Below are positions 37,601-45,791 of a stretch of DNA of 56,614 bases, piece by piece. Origin of the DNA: JBBQWR01 sp038210495 (GTDB lineage Bacteria > Planctomycetota > Planctomycetia > Pirellulales > DATAWG01); assembly GCA_038210495.1 (NCBI GenBank), contig JBBQWR010000041.1, forward strand, positions 1 to 56,614. The letters are read 5' to 3'. The notes under the pieces were generated by a model. The model was not told the DNA's origin, searched no databases, and was given only the letters and a program-made list of their open reading frames with translations. Made by a program: the position numbers and the translations under genes. Within the stretch, counting starts at the first letter, position 1. Every line of letters begins with the position of its first letter.

Positions 37601-39476
37601 TGGCGCCGATCGTGATCGTGCCCGAGCCGGCCGTCGCGCCTGAGGGCGTATAGACGGCGGTTTGGCCGCTGCCGCTGACGTCGAGCGAAGTCGGTCCGCC
37701 GCCACCGACGATCGTGATTCCACCCGCGGGAAGCGCGGCGGTGACGTCCAGGTTGACGTGAGCGATGTCCGTGCCGGCGCCGCCGTTATACGTCACCGTT
37801 TTGGTAAACGGATTGGCTCCGGTCAGGTTGACATTCACCACGTCCGTGCCGCCATCGAGATTCAACAGAATCTTTGTGCCGCCGATGTCGATGGCGGGTA
37901 TTTTGAGCGTGTGCCCGTCCGCCGACAAATTAAAGCCCGCCAACTGAGTGAACAGTTGGTTATTCGGATCGGAAAGAACGTAGTTCGTGCCGTCGAACGA
38001 CAGGGTCAACGAATCGGCCTCGCCCCCCGTGGCCACGTCGGCGACCACAAGGTTGTTCGATCCATCGAGACTCACGAGCGTGCCGCGCGCGTTGATCGCC
38101 AAGGCGCCGATCGCTCCGTTGCCGCCTCCACCGACCGAGCCCACGATGGTCACCTTGGCCGGATTGATCGTTGTCGACGCCGCGGCGATCGCATGCGTCA
38201 CCGGGGTACCCACGTTGGCGAAGACTGTCAGGTTGCGGGCGGCGACCGCGTCGCGGTCCACGTTTCCGCCGAACGTCACCGAGTTTCCATCGACCGTGGT
38301 ATTGGCTTCGAGGACGACGTCGTCGGTGAAGTTGGCGATTCCGGTGGTCCCTGCCGAGGCCGCGAACTGCCAAGTAAGGATCCCGATCGTGGCGCCGGCC
38401 GCGCCCGAGCCCAATTGGGTCGTGCCCCCGGCATCGGTGGTCAGGCTAGCGAGCGGCTTGTTGGCCGTGGTGTTCGAGAAATTGTCGGCGGCGCCACCCA
38501 ACCCAACATTGCCTTTGAACCAAGTCGTGCCCTGGGTATTGACCGTCAGATTTCGCGGCGTCGCCTGGGCATCCGAATCGATCGTTGAGGAGAACGTGAT
38601 ATTGCCGCTGGCCGTGCTTGCCAAAACGGTATTGGCGCCCAGCGTAACGGAGTTCTGATAGCTCTGAAATGTCGTCGTCGTGACGGTGTTCGAGGCGCTG
38701 CCCGCGTCGACTTGCGTTGTGCCCGTCGCCGCAGTGGTATTGCCACCCGTGGTGACACTGAGCAAGCCGGCGTTGGCGCCGCTGCCGACGAAACCTTTGA
38801 AGTCGGCAATTCCGTCGGCGGTCACGGTCAGGCTACGAGCCGTCGCAGTTGCATTATCCACGGTCGACCCGAACGTGATATTGGCGACTGCCGCCGCGCC
38901 GGTGCTGACCAATATGGTGTTGGTCGATAGGACAACCGCGTTGTTGTACGTCTGTCCGCCAATGGTCGTCACTGTTCCGCCATTGAGGTCCGTGGGCGTG
39001 CTGTCCGCGATCGATGACGTGGTCACCGTTCCGGCAAACGTCGCCTGATGCACGGTGCTGTCGAGTTGAAACGCCTCGGCCACATTCAAGCCGGCGGCGA
39101 GGGTGGAGAACGTTTCCGTTCCGCCGCTCGGTCCGCTGATCTCGATCGTGGTGAAGCTGGCCGAATTCGTCACGATGGCGCCGTTGACGATCGGCGCGCC
39201 CGCGACACCCCCGCCCAGCGCGACGGCTTCGCCCCCGCCGGTGGAGAACGTTAGCGCTCCATCGATGCCGGTAATTGACGGGGCGACGGCGGCGCCGGTG
39301 TAAGTGAACTTTAGCGTCGTCCCAACCTGGGTCAGAGTGGCCGTCAGCATCCGGCGATCTTCCAGCCGCTCGAACACATGCTGCAGGCGGTCGAAGCCGA
39401 GGCTTCGGTCGCGGCGGGCGCCCTTTGTGCGGCTAAGTCGAGCTTTGTTCGATTTGCGGGAGTCGGCGCGAGCCAT
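34617..39476 (-). CDS. Large planctomycete surface protein with LEDRRML N-terminal motif
   Basis: A 1619-residue protein. The N terminus is very basic and then has FERLEDRRMLTA, the planctomycete extracellular-protein motif (LExRxL type), in place of an ordinary signal peptide. The rest is Gly/Thr/Ala/Asn-rich beta-repeat sequence, including three near-identical 84-residue repeats (coding bases ~36365-37125), and a single GGGGIGDN/RTX-like stretch near the C terminus. The last ~190 residues are different in composition, richer in aromatics, and end in SIFPNH with no anchor. A good GAAGGAG site lies seven bases before the ATG at 39476. Probably exported or cell-surface; function unknown. Confidence 0.85.
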   Translation of the reverse strand: MARADSRKSNKARLSRTKGARRDRSLGFDRLQHVFERLEDRRMLTATLTQVGTTLKFTYTGAAVAPSITGIDGALTFSTGGGEAVALGGGVAGAPIVNGAIVTNSASFTTIEISGPSGGTETFSTLAAGLNVAEAFQLDSTVHQATFAGTVTTSSIADSTPTDLNGGTVTTIGGQTYNNAVVLSTNTILVSTGAAAVANITFGSTVDNATATARSLTVTADGIADFKGFVGSGANAGLLSVTTGGNTTAATGTTQVDAGSASNTVTTTTFQSYQNSVTLGANTVLASTASGNITFSSTIDSDAQATPRNLTVNTQGTTWFKGNVGLGGAADNFSNTTANKPLASLTTDAGGTTQLGSGAAGATIGILTWQFAASAGTTGIANFTDDVVLEANTTVDGNSVTFGGNVDRDAVAARNLTVFANVGTPVTHAIAAASTTINPAKVTIVGSVGGGGNGAIGALAINARGTLVSLDGSNNLVVADVATGGEADSLTLSFDGTNYVLSDPNNQLFTQLAGFNLSADGHTLKIPAIDIGGTKILLNLDGGTDVVNVNLTGANPFTKTVTYNGGAGTDIAHVNLDVTAALPAGGITIVGGGGPTSLDVSGSGQTAVYTPSGATAGSGTITIGATDSIAFSGLTPIDIHGMASATLQTAAGDQGVNVADSNTSFTNGAQHVLLVTPVAGAGVAFEKVAFWNNTNLTIDTSNNPGVIADPTRGSVTVASAQGSDGLGNHANTNLTITTKTGNAVTNSVTFTGAAALHGSLAVTADKISLGGATVKTGTTAGASGQTYTGAVTLAATETLSDGNGGKIWFKGATTTVDATTAGVEGLTTSTTGTTEFDAAVGNSVALGALDVKGAALLSGAIIKTRTGGQTYEGAVTLGATETLSDTNAGKIWFKGATATVDATTAGVEGLTTNTTGTTEFDAAVGNSVVLGALDIKGSALLSGAIIKTRTGGQTYEGAVTLGATETLSDTNAGKIWFKGATATVDATTAGVEGLTTNTTGTTEFDAAVGNSVALGALDVKGPAALNGGTVKTKAGGQNYEGAVTLGATTGLTDTGAGGNITFGSTVNGHFDLTVMAGVAATLGGNVNFNGLVGNLAPLGTIAVTTLGNSATIAVNAQTKVASPSTVTLTSSGTQSQIDVNAPIVATSVKLAGGATGHDFFNVEAVDAGSPLRVDALNGNNNIYVSSTIVPNTTSRTATTATGNLQSILGPLTVNTSGAGNGLVVSDIGGAAADNARISATGSIVNQITGFAPAVIAFTYTAGTVQTDGMAPAAPKLRLELDGANPPTGCFTNKFLFSVPAAGLNLSAGLDVAVDGGGAHSMSVFIIDAAAEGTNQTTAIVMSAGASQNNAPTLPPMRTRAVTPDPVMGPPESAFTNYAPGQYAPSVVFEARDLALIELFGGSTTSTGDWLENRTVLTGPTITGAVNAKTITGTAIPTLVAGGLGHDILIGGLSRDVIFGGGGIGDNHKITKQQIFTNYLVADYWLGGPTQGTFVHNINDADVKNAVFATDTDFLLYDSRYTYMQQQAHQLPTINATVGPIKQILYSNKSASTIAGVNNVDKGTANSTGPNSFGAASRLTITEYLLGKFTKGTKISVTNAILSSFNYLNGLLCSSIFPNH
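36365..37125 (-). repeat. Tandem 252-bp coding repeats in the surface-protein gene
   Basis: Three units of about 252 bases (84 residues, each containing GQTYEGAVTLGATETLSD and TTEFDAAVGNSV) lie in tandem; the phrase CCTTCATACGTTTGGCCGCC starts at 36607 and, with a single change at its end, at 36859, exactly 252 bases apart. The units differ by only a few bases, so the duplication or homogenisation is recent. Confidence 0.85.
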
Positions 39477-39913
39477 GAAACATCTCCTTCACAGGGTACA
39501 GCCCACCGAGAGAGGCCAAGGCGGTGGTAGCGGGTGTTGATGGATTGTGGACTACGCCGCCCAAAAGCCGGAAAACCAATCCTGTTCGTCCGGTTTTTTG
39601 ATGATTGGCGTATCGTTCGTTCCAGTCTAATTCCGCTCACGGGGGGCAACAACCAAAAAAAGGGGGCGCTTCCAAATTTTCAGAAACTTTTTCCTGACTG
39701 GCGGGAATTGATAAGAAATTGCACTCGCGCCAGTCTGTGGGAGGGAATTCGGAGATGGGATATAGGGGATGGGGAAGCCAGGCGGCCGGAAAATCTCGAC
39801 CAGTCGGCAAAATCGCTACGGCCGTTCCCCCTGGACTGTCGATAAAACCTGCGCGCACGAGATGCGCTCGCTCACGACCATTTCGCCATTAACTCACGAA
39901 TTCGGGGTTCGCC
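39477..39913. other. Divergent intergenic region of 437 bases
   Basis: It lies between the surface-protein gene (minus) and the von Willebrand A gene (plus), so promoters for both should be here. AAAACC (about 39583-39588) and GGTTTT with a following T-run (about 39593-39602) form a weak hairpin, and a G-rich GATGGGATATAGGGGATGGG tract lies near 39754-39773. No convincing promoter or gene was found. Confidence 0.5.
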
Positions 39914-41164
39914 ATGAAAATCTCCCCCCTCCTCTCGCTTGCCCTCGGCTGCTTGATGCTCGGCGCCACCCAACTGGCCCGCGCCGCCGAACAGCCTGCT
40001 TGCATCACGTTCGTGCTCGACTGCTCGGCCGAGATGTCGGCCCTGGTCAAGAACGATTTCCGCGCGCCGCACGCAGCCGAACCGCCCTCCGACGCGCCGC
40101 CGGCTCGAACGGCCGAACCTGAAGTGACCGGCGCGCGTCGCGTCATTCGCAGTTCGGCCATCGACGAGCTTCCCGCCGGCCAGGAGATCAGCAAGCTCGA
40201 CGCCGCGCGCCACGTGCTTGCGGCCACGCTCGACAAGCTTTCGGCCGAGGGCAATCACCGTGTTTCGCTCTGGCTATTCGGCCATCGCCTCGCCTGGGAA
40301 CAGAAATCCGATCCGGGGCTGATGGAACAGACCACCTATCTGGAGCAAACGCTGGGCTTCGATGTGCTTCGCGACCTGCTGCCGGGTGACGATGTGGAAA
40401 TGATTCGCCCGATGCTCCGGCTCGAGCCTCGCGACTTGGCCGCGATCGGCCTGCGCCTAAGCGCCGTTAAGCCTTGGGGCGAATGCCCGCTGTACTTGGG
40501 TATGGAACGGGCGATCGATGCCCACGACCGACATTCGCAAGCCGATCGCCGCGTCATCGTGATCTCCTGCGGCGTGAATCATCAAGGGCTCGCCAAATCG
40601 ACCAGCAACAAGAGCAGCGTGCTCGACACGCTCGACAGCACGCCCGTGCCGGTGCACATCATCCGTTTCGGCGTCGAAGGCGATCGTCAACAGGAGAGCG
40701 AACTTGGCCAGATCGCGCGGACCAGCCACGGCAGCTACCATCGGGCCAATTCCGCCGCCGAACTCGCCAGTCTCGTCGAAGCGGCTCTGTCCGACGAACC
40801 GACCGGCTCGTTCGCGGGAACCAATTCGACAGCCAATTCCACAGTGATCGCTCCGGTTGGGACCAGCGGCGCCACGGTCAAAATGTCGCAGCCCGTTCTG
40901 CCGCCTCCCGCGGTGCTTAAGGGCAAGGTGACGTATTACAAGAGCATCGTTCGCAACGCCAAGGTGCTGCTCGATCTGGGCAAGACGAAGCGGGAAGCGA
41001 AGACCGACGCGACAGGCGAATTCGTCTTCGAGAACGTGCCGCCCGGCGCCGTCGTGATCCACGTGGAAGCCGTCGTGCAAAACAAGATCCGCACGAAGAC
41101 GATGGAACTCTCCGTCGATCCGACCGCCGAAAAACCCACGGCGATCCTCATCGATCTCGAATAG
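39914..41164 (+). CDS. Secreted von Willebrand A-like protein with carboxypeptidase-regulatory-like domain
   Basis: A 416-residue exported protein. The signal peptide (LLSLALGCLMLGATQLARAA) is followed by a von Willebrand factor A-like fold: CITFVLDCSAEMSALV starts the domain, with VSLWLFGHR, RVIVISCGVNHQGLA and VHIIRFGVEGD further on. The MIDAS motif is degenerate (DCSAEM where DxSxS is expected), so divalent-metal ligand binding is doubtful. Residues ~335-416 form a carboxypeptidase-regulatory-like/Ig-like domain (KGKVTYYKSIVRNAKVLL, VFENVPPGAVVIHV). A ribosome site is not obvious. It is probably a periplasmic or surface binding protein of unknown partner. Confidence 0.78.
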   Translation: MKISPLLSLALGCLMLGATQLARAAEQPACITFVLDCSAEMSALVKNDFRAPHAAEPPSDAPPARTAEPEVTGARRVIRSSAIDELPAGQEISKLDAARHVLAATLDKLSAEGNHRVSLWLFGHRLAWEQKSDPGLMEQTTYLEQTLGFDVLRDLLPGDDVEMIRPMLRLEPRDLAAIGLRLSAVKPWGECPLYLGMERAIDAHDRHSQADRRVIVISCGVNHQGLAKSTSNKSSVLDTLDSTPVPVHIIRFGVEGDRQQESELGQIARTSHGSYHRANSAAELASLVEAALSDEPTGSFAGTNSTANSTVIAPVGTSGATVKMSQPVLPPPAVLKGKVTYYKSIVRNAKVLLDLGKTKREAKTDATGEFVFENVPPGAVVIHVEAVVQNKIRTKTMELSVDPTAEKPTAILIDLE

Positions 41165-41217
41165 TCGTCGGCGAGCGGGGCGGCGTAAGCCCCCGATCCT
41201 CGATTTCCCTGCCTCGA

Positions 41218-41316
41218 GCCTAGTTCACGAGGCTTTCCGCGCAGCGGTATTGGGCCCACCGTTGACGGTGGGTTTTCCGCGCTCGACAATTCCGCCGTCA
41301 GCCTCGTTCACGAGGC
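41218..41316. repeat. Cluster of tight-loop palindromes after the von Willebrand A gene
   Basis: GCCTAGTTCACGAGGC (41218-41233) and GCCTCGTTCACGAGGC (41301-41316) are copies of one palindrome with a two-base loop, the second perfect. CCCACCGTTGACGGTGGG (41255-41272) is a third, also with a two-base loop. The element fills most of the 41165-41397 gap. Confidence 0.7.
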
Positions 41317-41397
41317 TTCTCGCTGAATTGGCTTGAGCCCCTTCCGCCCCCCCATGTTCGTTAATGCACCGAGCGCAATCGACGAGGTCTCACGAGT

Positions 41398-41757
41398 CTA
41401 TTCGCGTCCCGTCGAACTAAGTTCAATGCGGTGGCCGTCACGGTCTTCAACCACCGCCCGGTATCCCCAAGGGCAAAGTTTTGGCGGTGATACCAGGCTC
41501 CCGCCCGCGCGGACAAGGCGATTTAGCCTCTCGTCGACGGAATCGACCTCAAACCCGATTCTCGTCGAGGCCGTCGACGGCTCGCCTTCGCGAAGCGGAT
41601 AAATTTCAAAGACGCATCCGGGATCGTCCAATGCGTAATGCGCTGGTCCTGAACCGTGCGAATGCCGGCAAAAGCGTAAGCCTAGCTCTTCGTAAAATCG
41701 CGCTGCGGCGTCGATATCGCTCGATCGAATGACGAGCAGATTCAATCGGATGGCCAT
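41398..41757 (-). CDS. VOC-family (glyoxalase/bleomycin-resistance fold) protein
   Basis: A 119-residue single-domain VOC protein with the usual paired beta-alpha-beta-beta-beta modules: LNLLVIRSSDIDAAARFYEE at the start and VVEDRDGHRIELS at the end, where the final Glu is a common metal ligand. Members are metal-dependent enzymes (lyases, dioxygenases, epoxide hydrolases) or drug-binding proteins; the actual reaction cannot be read from sequence. The ATG at 41757 was taken. It lies 51 bases downstream of the HTH gene on the same strand and may be a separate unit. Confidence 0.82.
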   Translation of the reverse strand: MAIRLNLLVIRSSDIDAAARFYEELGLRFCRHSHGSGPAHYALDDPGCVFEIYPLREGEPSTASTRIGFEVDSVDERLNRLVRAGGSLVSPPKLCPWGYRAVVEDRDGHRIELSSTGRE

Positions 41758-41808
41758 TTCGGTTCACCAAATCTGAACGGCCATGAAACGGGGATCGAGC
41801 CGCAAGGT

Positions 41809-42321
41809 TTATTTTTTGCCCATCAATGCGCTCAGATCGAGTTGGTGCTCGGCGCCATCGGGAAATCGAACGGCGAGCGACAGTTTTCCTCCCAGAGCGG
41901 CAATCCACGAGCTTAATGTGCTCATGCGCAAATCTCGCCCCTGCTCGATCTTCGAAATCGACGCCTGCTGAACGGACATCCGATCCCCGAGTTCCGTCTG
42001 CGACAATCCAATTTCTTCACGAAGTTCGCGCAATCCCATTCGACGCGGCGTGGTTTTTGTCTGGGATAAAAGGAGCGACAAAACGCGACGAAATGCTTCT
42101 ACTTCCGAAGTGTAGGTTTCGTCGACACCTTCCCCGTAAGCCAAATCCGACCGAGAGGAAACACCGTATCCGCGATTCTTCCGCCATTCCACATTCACCG
42201 AATGATCCTGAAGCCTCACATCCAGGAATGAGCTGCCGTTGGCCCTTAAGGGCGTGTCCAATTCCAGAACTGCCGTCGGAAATCGCTCGGCGATCTTCTT
42301 GCGTAAAGTGGTTAGAGACAC
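41809..42321 (-). CDS. HTH (Xre) DNA-binding protein, possible antitoxin
   Basis: About 170 residues. The C-terminal half is a Cro/Xre helix-turn-helix: LRELREEIGLSQTELGDRMS, QQASISKIEQGRD. The N-terminal ~85 residues (FLDVRLQDHSVNVEWRKNRG, YGEGVDETYTSEVEAFRRVL) form a separate domain I do not recognise. The start is a GTG at 42321 because a strong CGGAGG site lies eight bases upstream; an ATG ten codons earlier would place that site inside the gene. It follows the unknown gene at 42367-42732 by 45 bases on the same strand. A small protein first, HTH protein second is the order of HigBA-like toxin-antitoxin units, so it may repress its own operon. Confidence 0.78.
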   Translation of the reverse strand: MSLTTLRKKIAERFPTAVLELDTPLRANGSSFLDVRLQDHSVNVEWRKNRGYGVSSRSDLAYGEGVDETYTSEVEAFRRVLSLLLSQTKTTPRRMGLRELREEIGLSQTELGDRMSVQQASISKIEQGRDLRMSTLSSWIAALGGKLSLAVRFPDGAEHQLDLSALMGKK

Positions 42322-42366
42322 AATCCAAGCCTCCGTCGCGAGGTGACGCATCGAAGCGCGGGTTCG

Positions 42367-42732
42367 TCACTGATCCCAAACCGCCCGTCCGTCCGCGCCG
42401 TTCTTCTCAAACACCACGTCGTTTCCATTTACCGTCTGTATTTGAATAGAGCCATTGTCCCCGACAAAGGTGTTGTGGGCTCTGCTACGAAACCTGCGCA
42501 CACGGTCATGGCCTTCCACATGACGCTCGCTATCAAGCTGCGGCGGATACATTCTGCCGTCTGTCTCCCAGTGTTCTGGGTCGTAGGGAATGTCCGTATG
42601 CTCGTTTTCGACCTCAATCAGAATGTCGCTGATTTGCGACAAAGCCTCTTCATACGTTTGCGGCGCCGGCGCCCGACCCAAGCGCTCAAGAAACAGCTTG
42701 AACCGGACATGCGTTGGTTCCATCCCGTTCAT
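42367..42732 (-). CDS. Small conserved protein paired with the HTH gene, possible toxin
   Basis: A 121-residue acidic-to-basic protein of no family I can name. An N-terminal helical part (RFKLFLERLGRAPAPQTYEE) precedes a Tyr/Pro-rich middle (DPEHWETDGRMYPPQLDSE) and a C terminus VRRFRSRAHNTFVGDNGSIQ that looks beta-rich. From memory similar proteins occur in cyanobacteria next to Xre regulators, but this was not searched. The ATG at 42732 has an AAGGA site at a good distance. It is followed by the HTH gene. The toxin idea rests on gene order only. Confidence 0.6.
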   Translation of the reverse strand: MNGMEPTHVRFKLFLERLGRAPAPQTYEEALSQISDILIEVENEHTDIPYDPEHWETDGRMYPPQLDSERHVEGHDRVRRFRSRAHNTFVGDNGSIQIQTVNGNDVVFEKNGADGRAVWDQ

Positions 42733-42862
42733 CTGTCCTTTTCGACGTCGCTGCTAATGCAACTATAGCGCAAAGAGAATATTCCGTCAAGGGAATGTTT
42801 TATTCAACTCGTTCATCGTCGTACGAACGGCCAGCTTCTAATCTCGGCGCGACTCGGGCCGG

Positions 42863-45676
42863 CTATTTGGTTTTCTCGCGCGGCAATTCCATTCGCGCTC
42901 GAAGGCCCTTGTCTTCGAACGTCAGGCCGAAATTGAGATCGCTGAAACCGCTTAGCAGCGCGGGCACGGTCGGCCCTGGCTTGGGTTCGCCTGGATGTCC
43001 ATAAGCTGTCGACTCCATCGTCTGCCAGCGCTGGTTCCAGACGTATTGGCCGCCGCCGGGGCACACGAGCCGGGTGTTAAAATATTTCTCGTGCAGCTCG
43101 ACAGGGTCCTGGTCCGGATAGCGGAGCTTCCATTCGGTGAGGATCGGCAGATTGTTCCAAGAGTGTAGGCGAAGCTCGTTTTCGTATTGATGATGGCGCG
43201 AATCGCTCAACAAGCCGATCATTTTTTTATCGACGGTGAGGCACGCGCTTTTGCCGAGCCATGGTCTGGCCGGCGCGACCGCCGTTTTGTCCCCCGGCTT
43301 GGCCGCGCGTCGCACGGTTTGGCGATCCAGGGCCCGTTTGAGCATGTCGAGATTGAACGTCACGAGGAGCGAGTCTCCCGAGATCGCGTAATACAGCGAC
43401 GGTTCTTTGACGTCCGGAGGCAGTTGGCCTTTGCCGCGCTCGGTGGGGCTGATTTTGACGTACGGCGTGTCGTGATAAGTGAGCGATTCCCAGGCGACCA
43501 TGCCCGGCGCCGTCTGCTCGACGAACAGTCGCAGGCCGACGATGAAGCCCGTCAGCTTGAGCGGGCTCGCCACATCGACATAGATCGCGACGGGCAGGCG
43601 ATGCAAATTTTGCTCGAAGAACTTTTCGAACTGATCGTCATCGGTTTGCTTAGCCAAATCGGCCCAAAACGGATCGTCGTCGGCATAGATCGCGATCGAC
43701 GATCCTAGCCAGGAAAGCGGATTGGCCGCCCCTTGGATCATCGTCTTTAACATGTTGTCGGCTTCACGGACCTCGGCCGCGTCGCGATTAAACGCGGTGA
43801 CGAAGTGAACGAGCGCGTCGTGGGGATCGCCGGACGAAGGCTTGATCTCGGCGCCCGTCGCGAAGCCAATGAACTGGCGGTACTCCGTGTTGACGATCAG
43901 TGGCATGACCGTCAAATCTCCGGCGAGCTTCTTGTCGTTGGCGGTAATTCGCAGGGCGATCGGATCGAACGCCCAATTCCAATTCTGCTGATAGGTGTCG
44001 CGCCACCGCTTATAGAATTCGGCTTCTTGCTCGGTGACCTTTTCCAGGGGCAGCTCGATGATCGGGGTCTGAAACTCGGTCGAGCCGATCGCGGACGACG
44101 TCACGCCGCGCGAAGTGAGCCGCAGTTCGCCCGGGTCGGGACCGGCCAAGTCGGTGTGAATCGGCCCGGCCTCGACGCGGCCCGCGACGAGATCGTCGAG
44201 ATAGGCCGTCTCGAGCTCGCTCAGAATGGCCGCGCCGCGCACCCGGCGGCTACTGGCGATTCGCCAGCGCGGACCGCACCAGCGGCGGATCGTCGCATCG
44301 CTGAGAAACAGAAACGCCGATTCGTCGACGGCGCCGCGCTCGTAACGAGTCCGGAAGAATTTGTATTCCGGGAGCGAGCCGATCGTCGGCAGTTTGTCCT
44401 TCGAGGCGCGGACAAGCTGGGTTAGTTGAGGCAGCGAATTCGCGACCACCACCACCCCATCCAGCCGGGCGACGTAGGACGAGACACGTCGATCGGCCGA
44501 GCGAAATCCCGAATAGGCGACTCCCTCGATCTTGCCCTCCACGGCCTTGGCCGCGGATTCGGACTCGGCTCCGGAGGCCACGCGCGCGGCGATCAGCGCA
44601 TGAAGCACCGTGGGATTGGCGGCCTCGAAGAGAACGGCCACGTCGGTCCCCGACACGAAGTAGGGATCGGAGCCAGTCATGGCCACGCTCTTGACCAGCG
44701 CCGGGCCCAACAACCGCGACAGCGCCGACGTCGAGAGACAAAGTTGCCGCTCGTACCGCTCCTTGGTCCGCGCGTCTTCGGATCGCGGATCGGCCAGGCT
44801 CAGGATCCTCGATCCCTGCTCATCCAAATGATCGGCGACCTCGATCATCTTGGCGAACGAGGGAAAGAAGATGGCATGTTGGTCGGCCGGAATCGCCGCC
44901 GCCAGCGGATCGAGTGTCGGTTTGGAATCTTCCTTGAGAAGCTTCTTCCAATCGATCGCGGCGATCGTGATTCCGTCGAGCGACGCGATGTCCACTTTGG
45001 CCCGTTGTTGTTGAACTCCCGGTGGGGATCTTTCCAGCTGCAGATTTTCGGCAAGTGCCCGGCCGCCGCTAAATAGGTCGAACGTATCCTCGACTTGGGT
45101 CGTACTGTCGACGATTCGCGGGAGATTGGGGTTCGGCGCCGCGGCATTCTTCCCCAACTCGCGATCGGCGAGCTGAATTTGATGCCGATACCAAGCGCCA
45201 CCGGGAATTCCACGATTGAGCAGCGATTGATAGTGCTGGACCTTCTGCTGGTAGAATTCGTTGGCGAATTTGTCGTTGGCCTTGGATTTAGGGACCCTGA
45301 ATTTGAGCCGGGTCATTCCGGTGTAGTCGGGCTTGGGGACCATAAGCGATCCTGTCACATCCTCGCCCTGGGGCGCGCGAACGAACAGTTGGCCGACGGC
45401 GCCAACCTCGGGGGCGCCGTCGGTGTACGGAGAGCTCTCACCGCGAACGTAGGCCTCCCCTTTTCCGTCGACCACAGCATACGGTTGCATCTGCGGCGCC
45501 AGCCGATAAGCGCGGCTATTCCAGGTTCGCGCCTCGTCCGATTCAGGCGCCGGCAACTTCCCCTCGGTAAATTCGAGGTCCTTAAACGACACATGGAAGA
45601 AGGCGTCATCGGCCCGACTGACAGTCGCCAACGACAGCAGGACGCCAAGGGCCAGAAGTGGGTTTGTTCGCAACAT
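42863..45676 (-). CDS. Large secreted protein of unknown function, DUF3352-like
   Basis: A 937-residue exported protein with signal peptide LLALGVLLSLATVSRADD and no other membrane segment. The middle (~250-480) has features reminiscent of DUF3352 proteins: DVAVLFEAANPTVLHALIAA, GVAYSGFRSADRRVSSYVAR, GVVVVANSLPQLTQLVRASK and FLFLSDATIRRWCG. The C-terminal half carries GDSLLVTFNLDMLKRALDRQ and a Cys/Gly phrase LVCPGGGQYVWNQ. I do not recognise an enzyme motif. The ATG at 45676 fits the signal peptide. It is a single gene on the minus strand; large exported proteins of this kind are common in planctomycetes and generally uncharacterised. Confidence 0.7.
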   Translation of the reverse strand: MLRTNPLLALGVLLSLATVSRADDAFFHVSFKDLEFTEGKLPAPESDEARTWNSRAYRLAPQMQPYAVVDGKGEAYVRGESSPYTDGAPEVGAVGQLFVRAPQGEDVTGSLMVPKPDYTGMTRLKFRVPKSKANDKFANEFYQQKVQHYQSLLNRGIPGGAWYRHQIQLADRELGKNAAAPNPNLPRIVDSTTQVEDTFDLFSGGRALAENLQLERSPPGVQQQRAKVDIASLDGITIAAIDWKKLLKEDSKPTLDPLAAAIPADQHAIFFPSFAKMIEVADHLDEQGSRILSLADPRSEDARTKERYERQLCLSTSALSRLLGPALVKSVAMTGSDPYFVSGTDVAVLFEAANPTVLHALIAARVASGAESESAAKAVEGKIEGVAYSGFRSADRRVSSYVARLDGVVVVANSLPQLTQLVRASKDKLPTIGSLPEYKFFRTRYERGAVDESAFLFLSDATIRRWCGPRWRIASSRRVRGAAILSELETAYLDDLVAGRVEAGPIHTDLAGPDPGELRLTSRGVTSSAIGSTEFQTPIIELPLEKVTEQEAEFYKRWRDTYQQNWNWAFDPIALRITANDKKLAGDLTVMPLIVNTEYRQFIGFATGAEIKPSSGDPHDALVHFVTAFNRDAAEVREADNMLKTMIQGAANPLSWLGSSIAIYADDDPFWADLAKQTDDDQFEKFFEQNLHRLPVAIYVDVASPLKLTGFIVGLRLFVEQTAPGMVAWESLTYHDTPYVKISPTERGKGQLPPDVKEPSLYYAISGDSLLVTFNLDMLKRALDRQTVRRAAKPGDKTAVAPARPWLGKSACLTVDKKMIGLLSDSRHHQYENELRLHSWNNLPILTEWKLRYPDQDPVELHEKYFNTRLVCPGGGQYVWNQRWQTMESTAYGHPGEPKPGPTVPALLSGFSDLNFGLTFEDKGLRARMELPREKTK

Positions 45677-45791
45677 GTTAGCGCCTTGAGATTGGGAATA
45701 AATGACGGACGAATCGCTGGGGTATGTCAGCCGCCCTTGAGCAAGGACGTTTCGCCAAAGTTAATGGCAGTCCGCTGGACGCCGATGAGAT

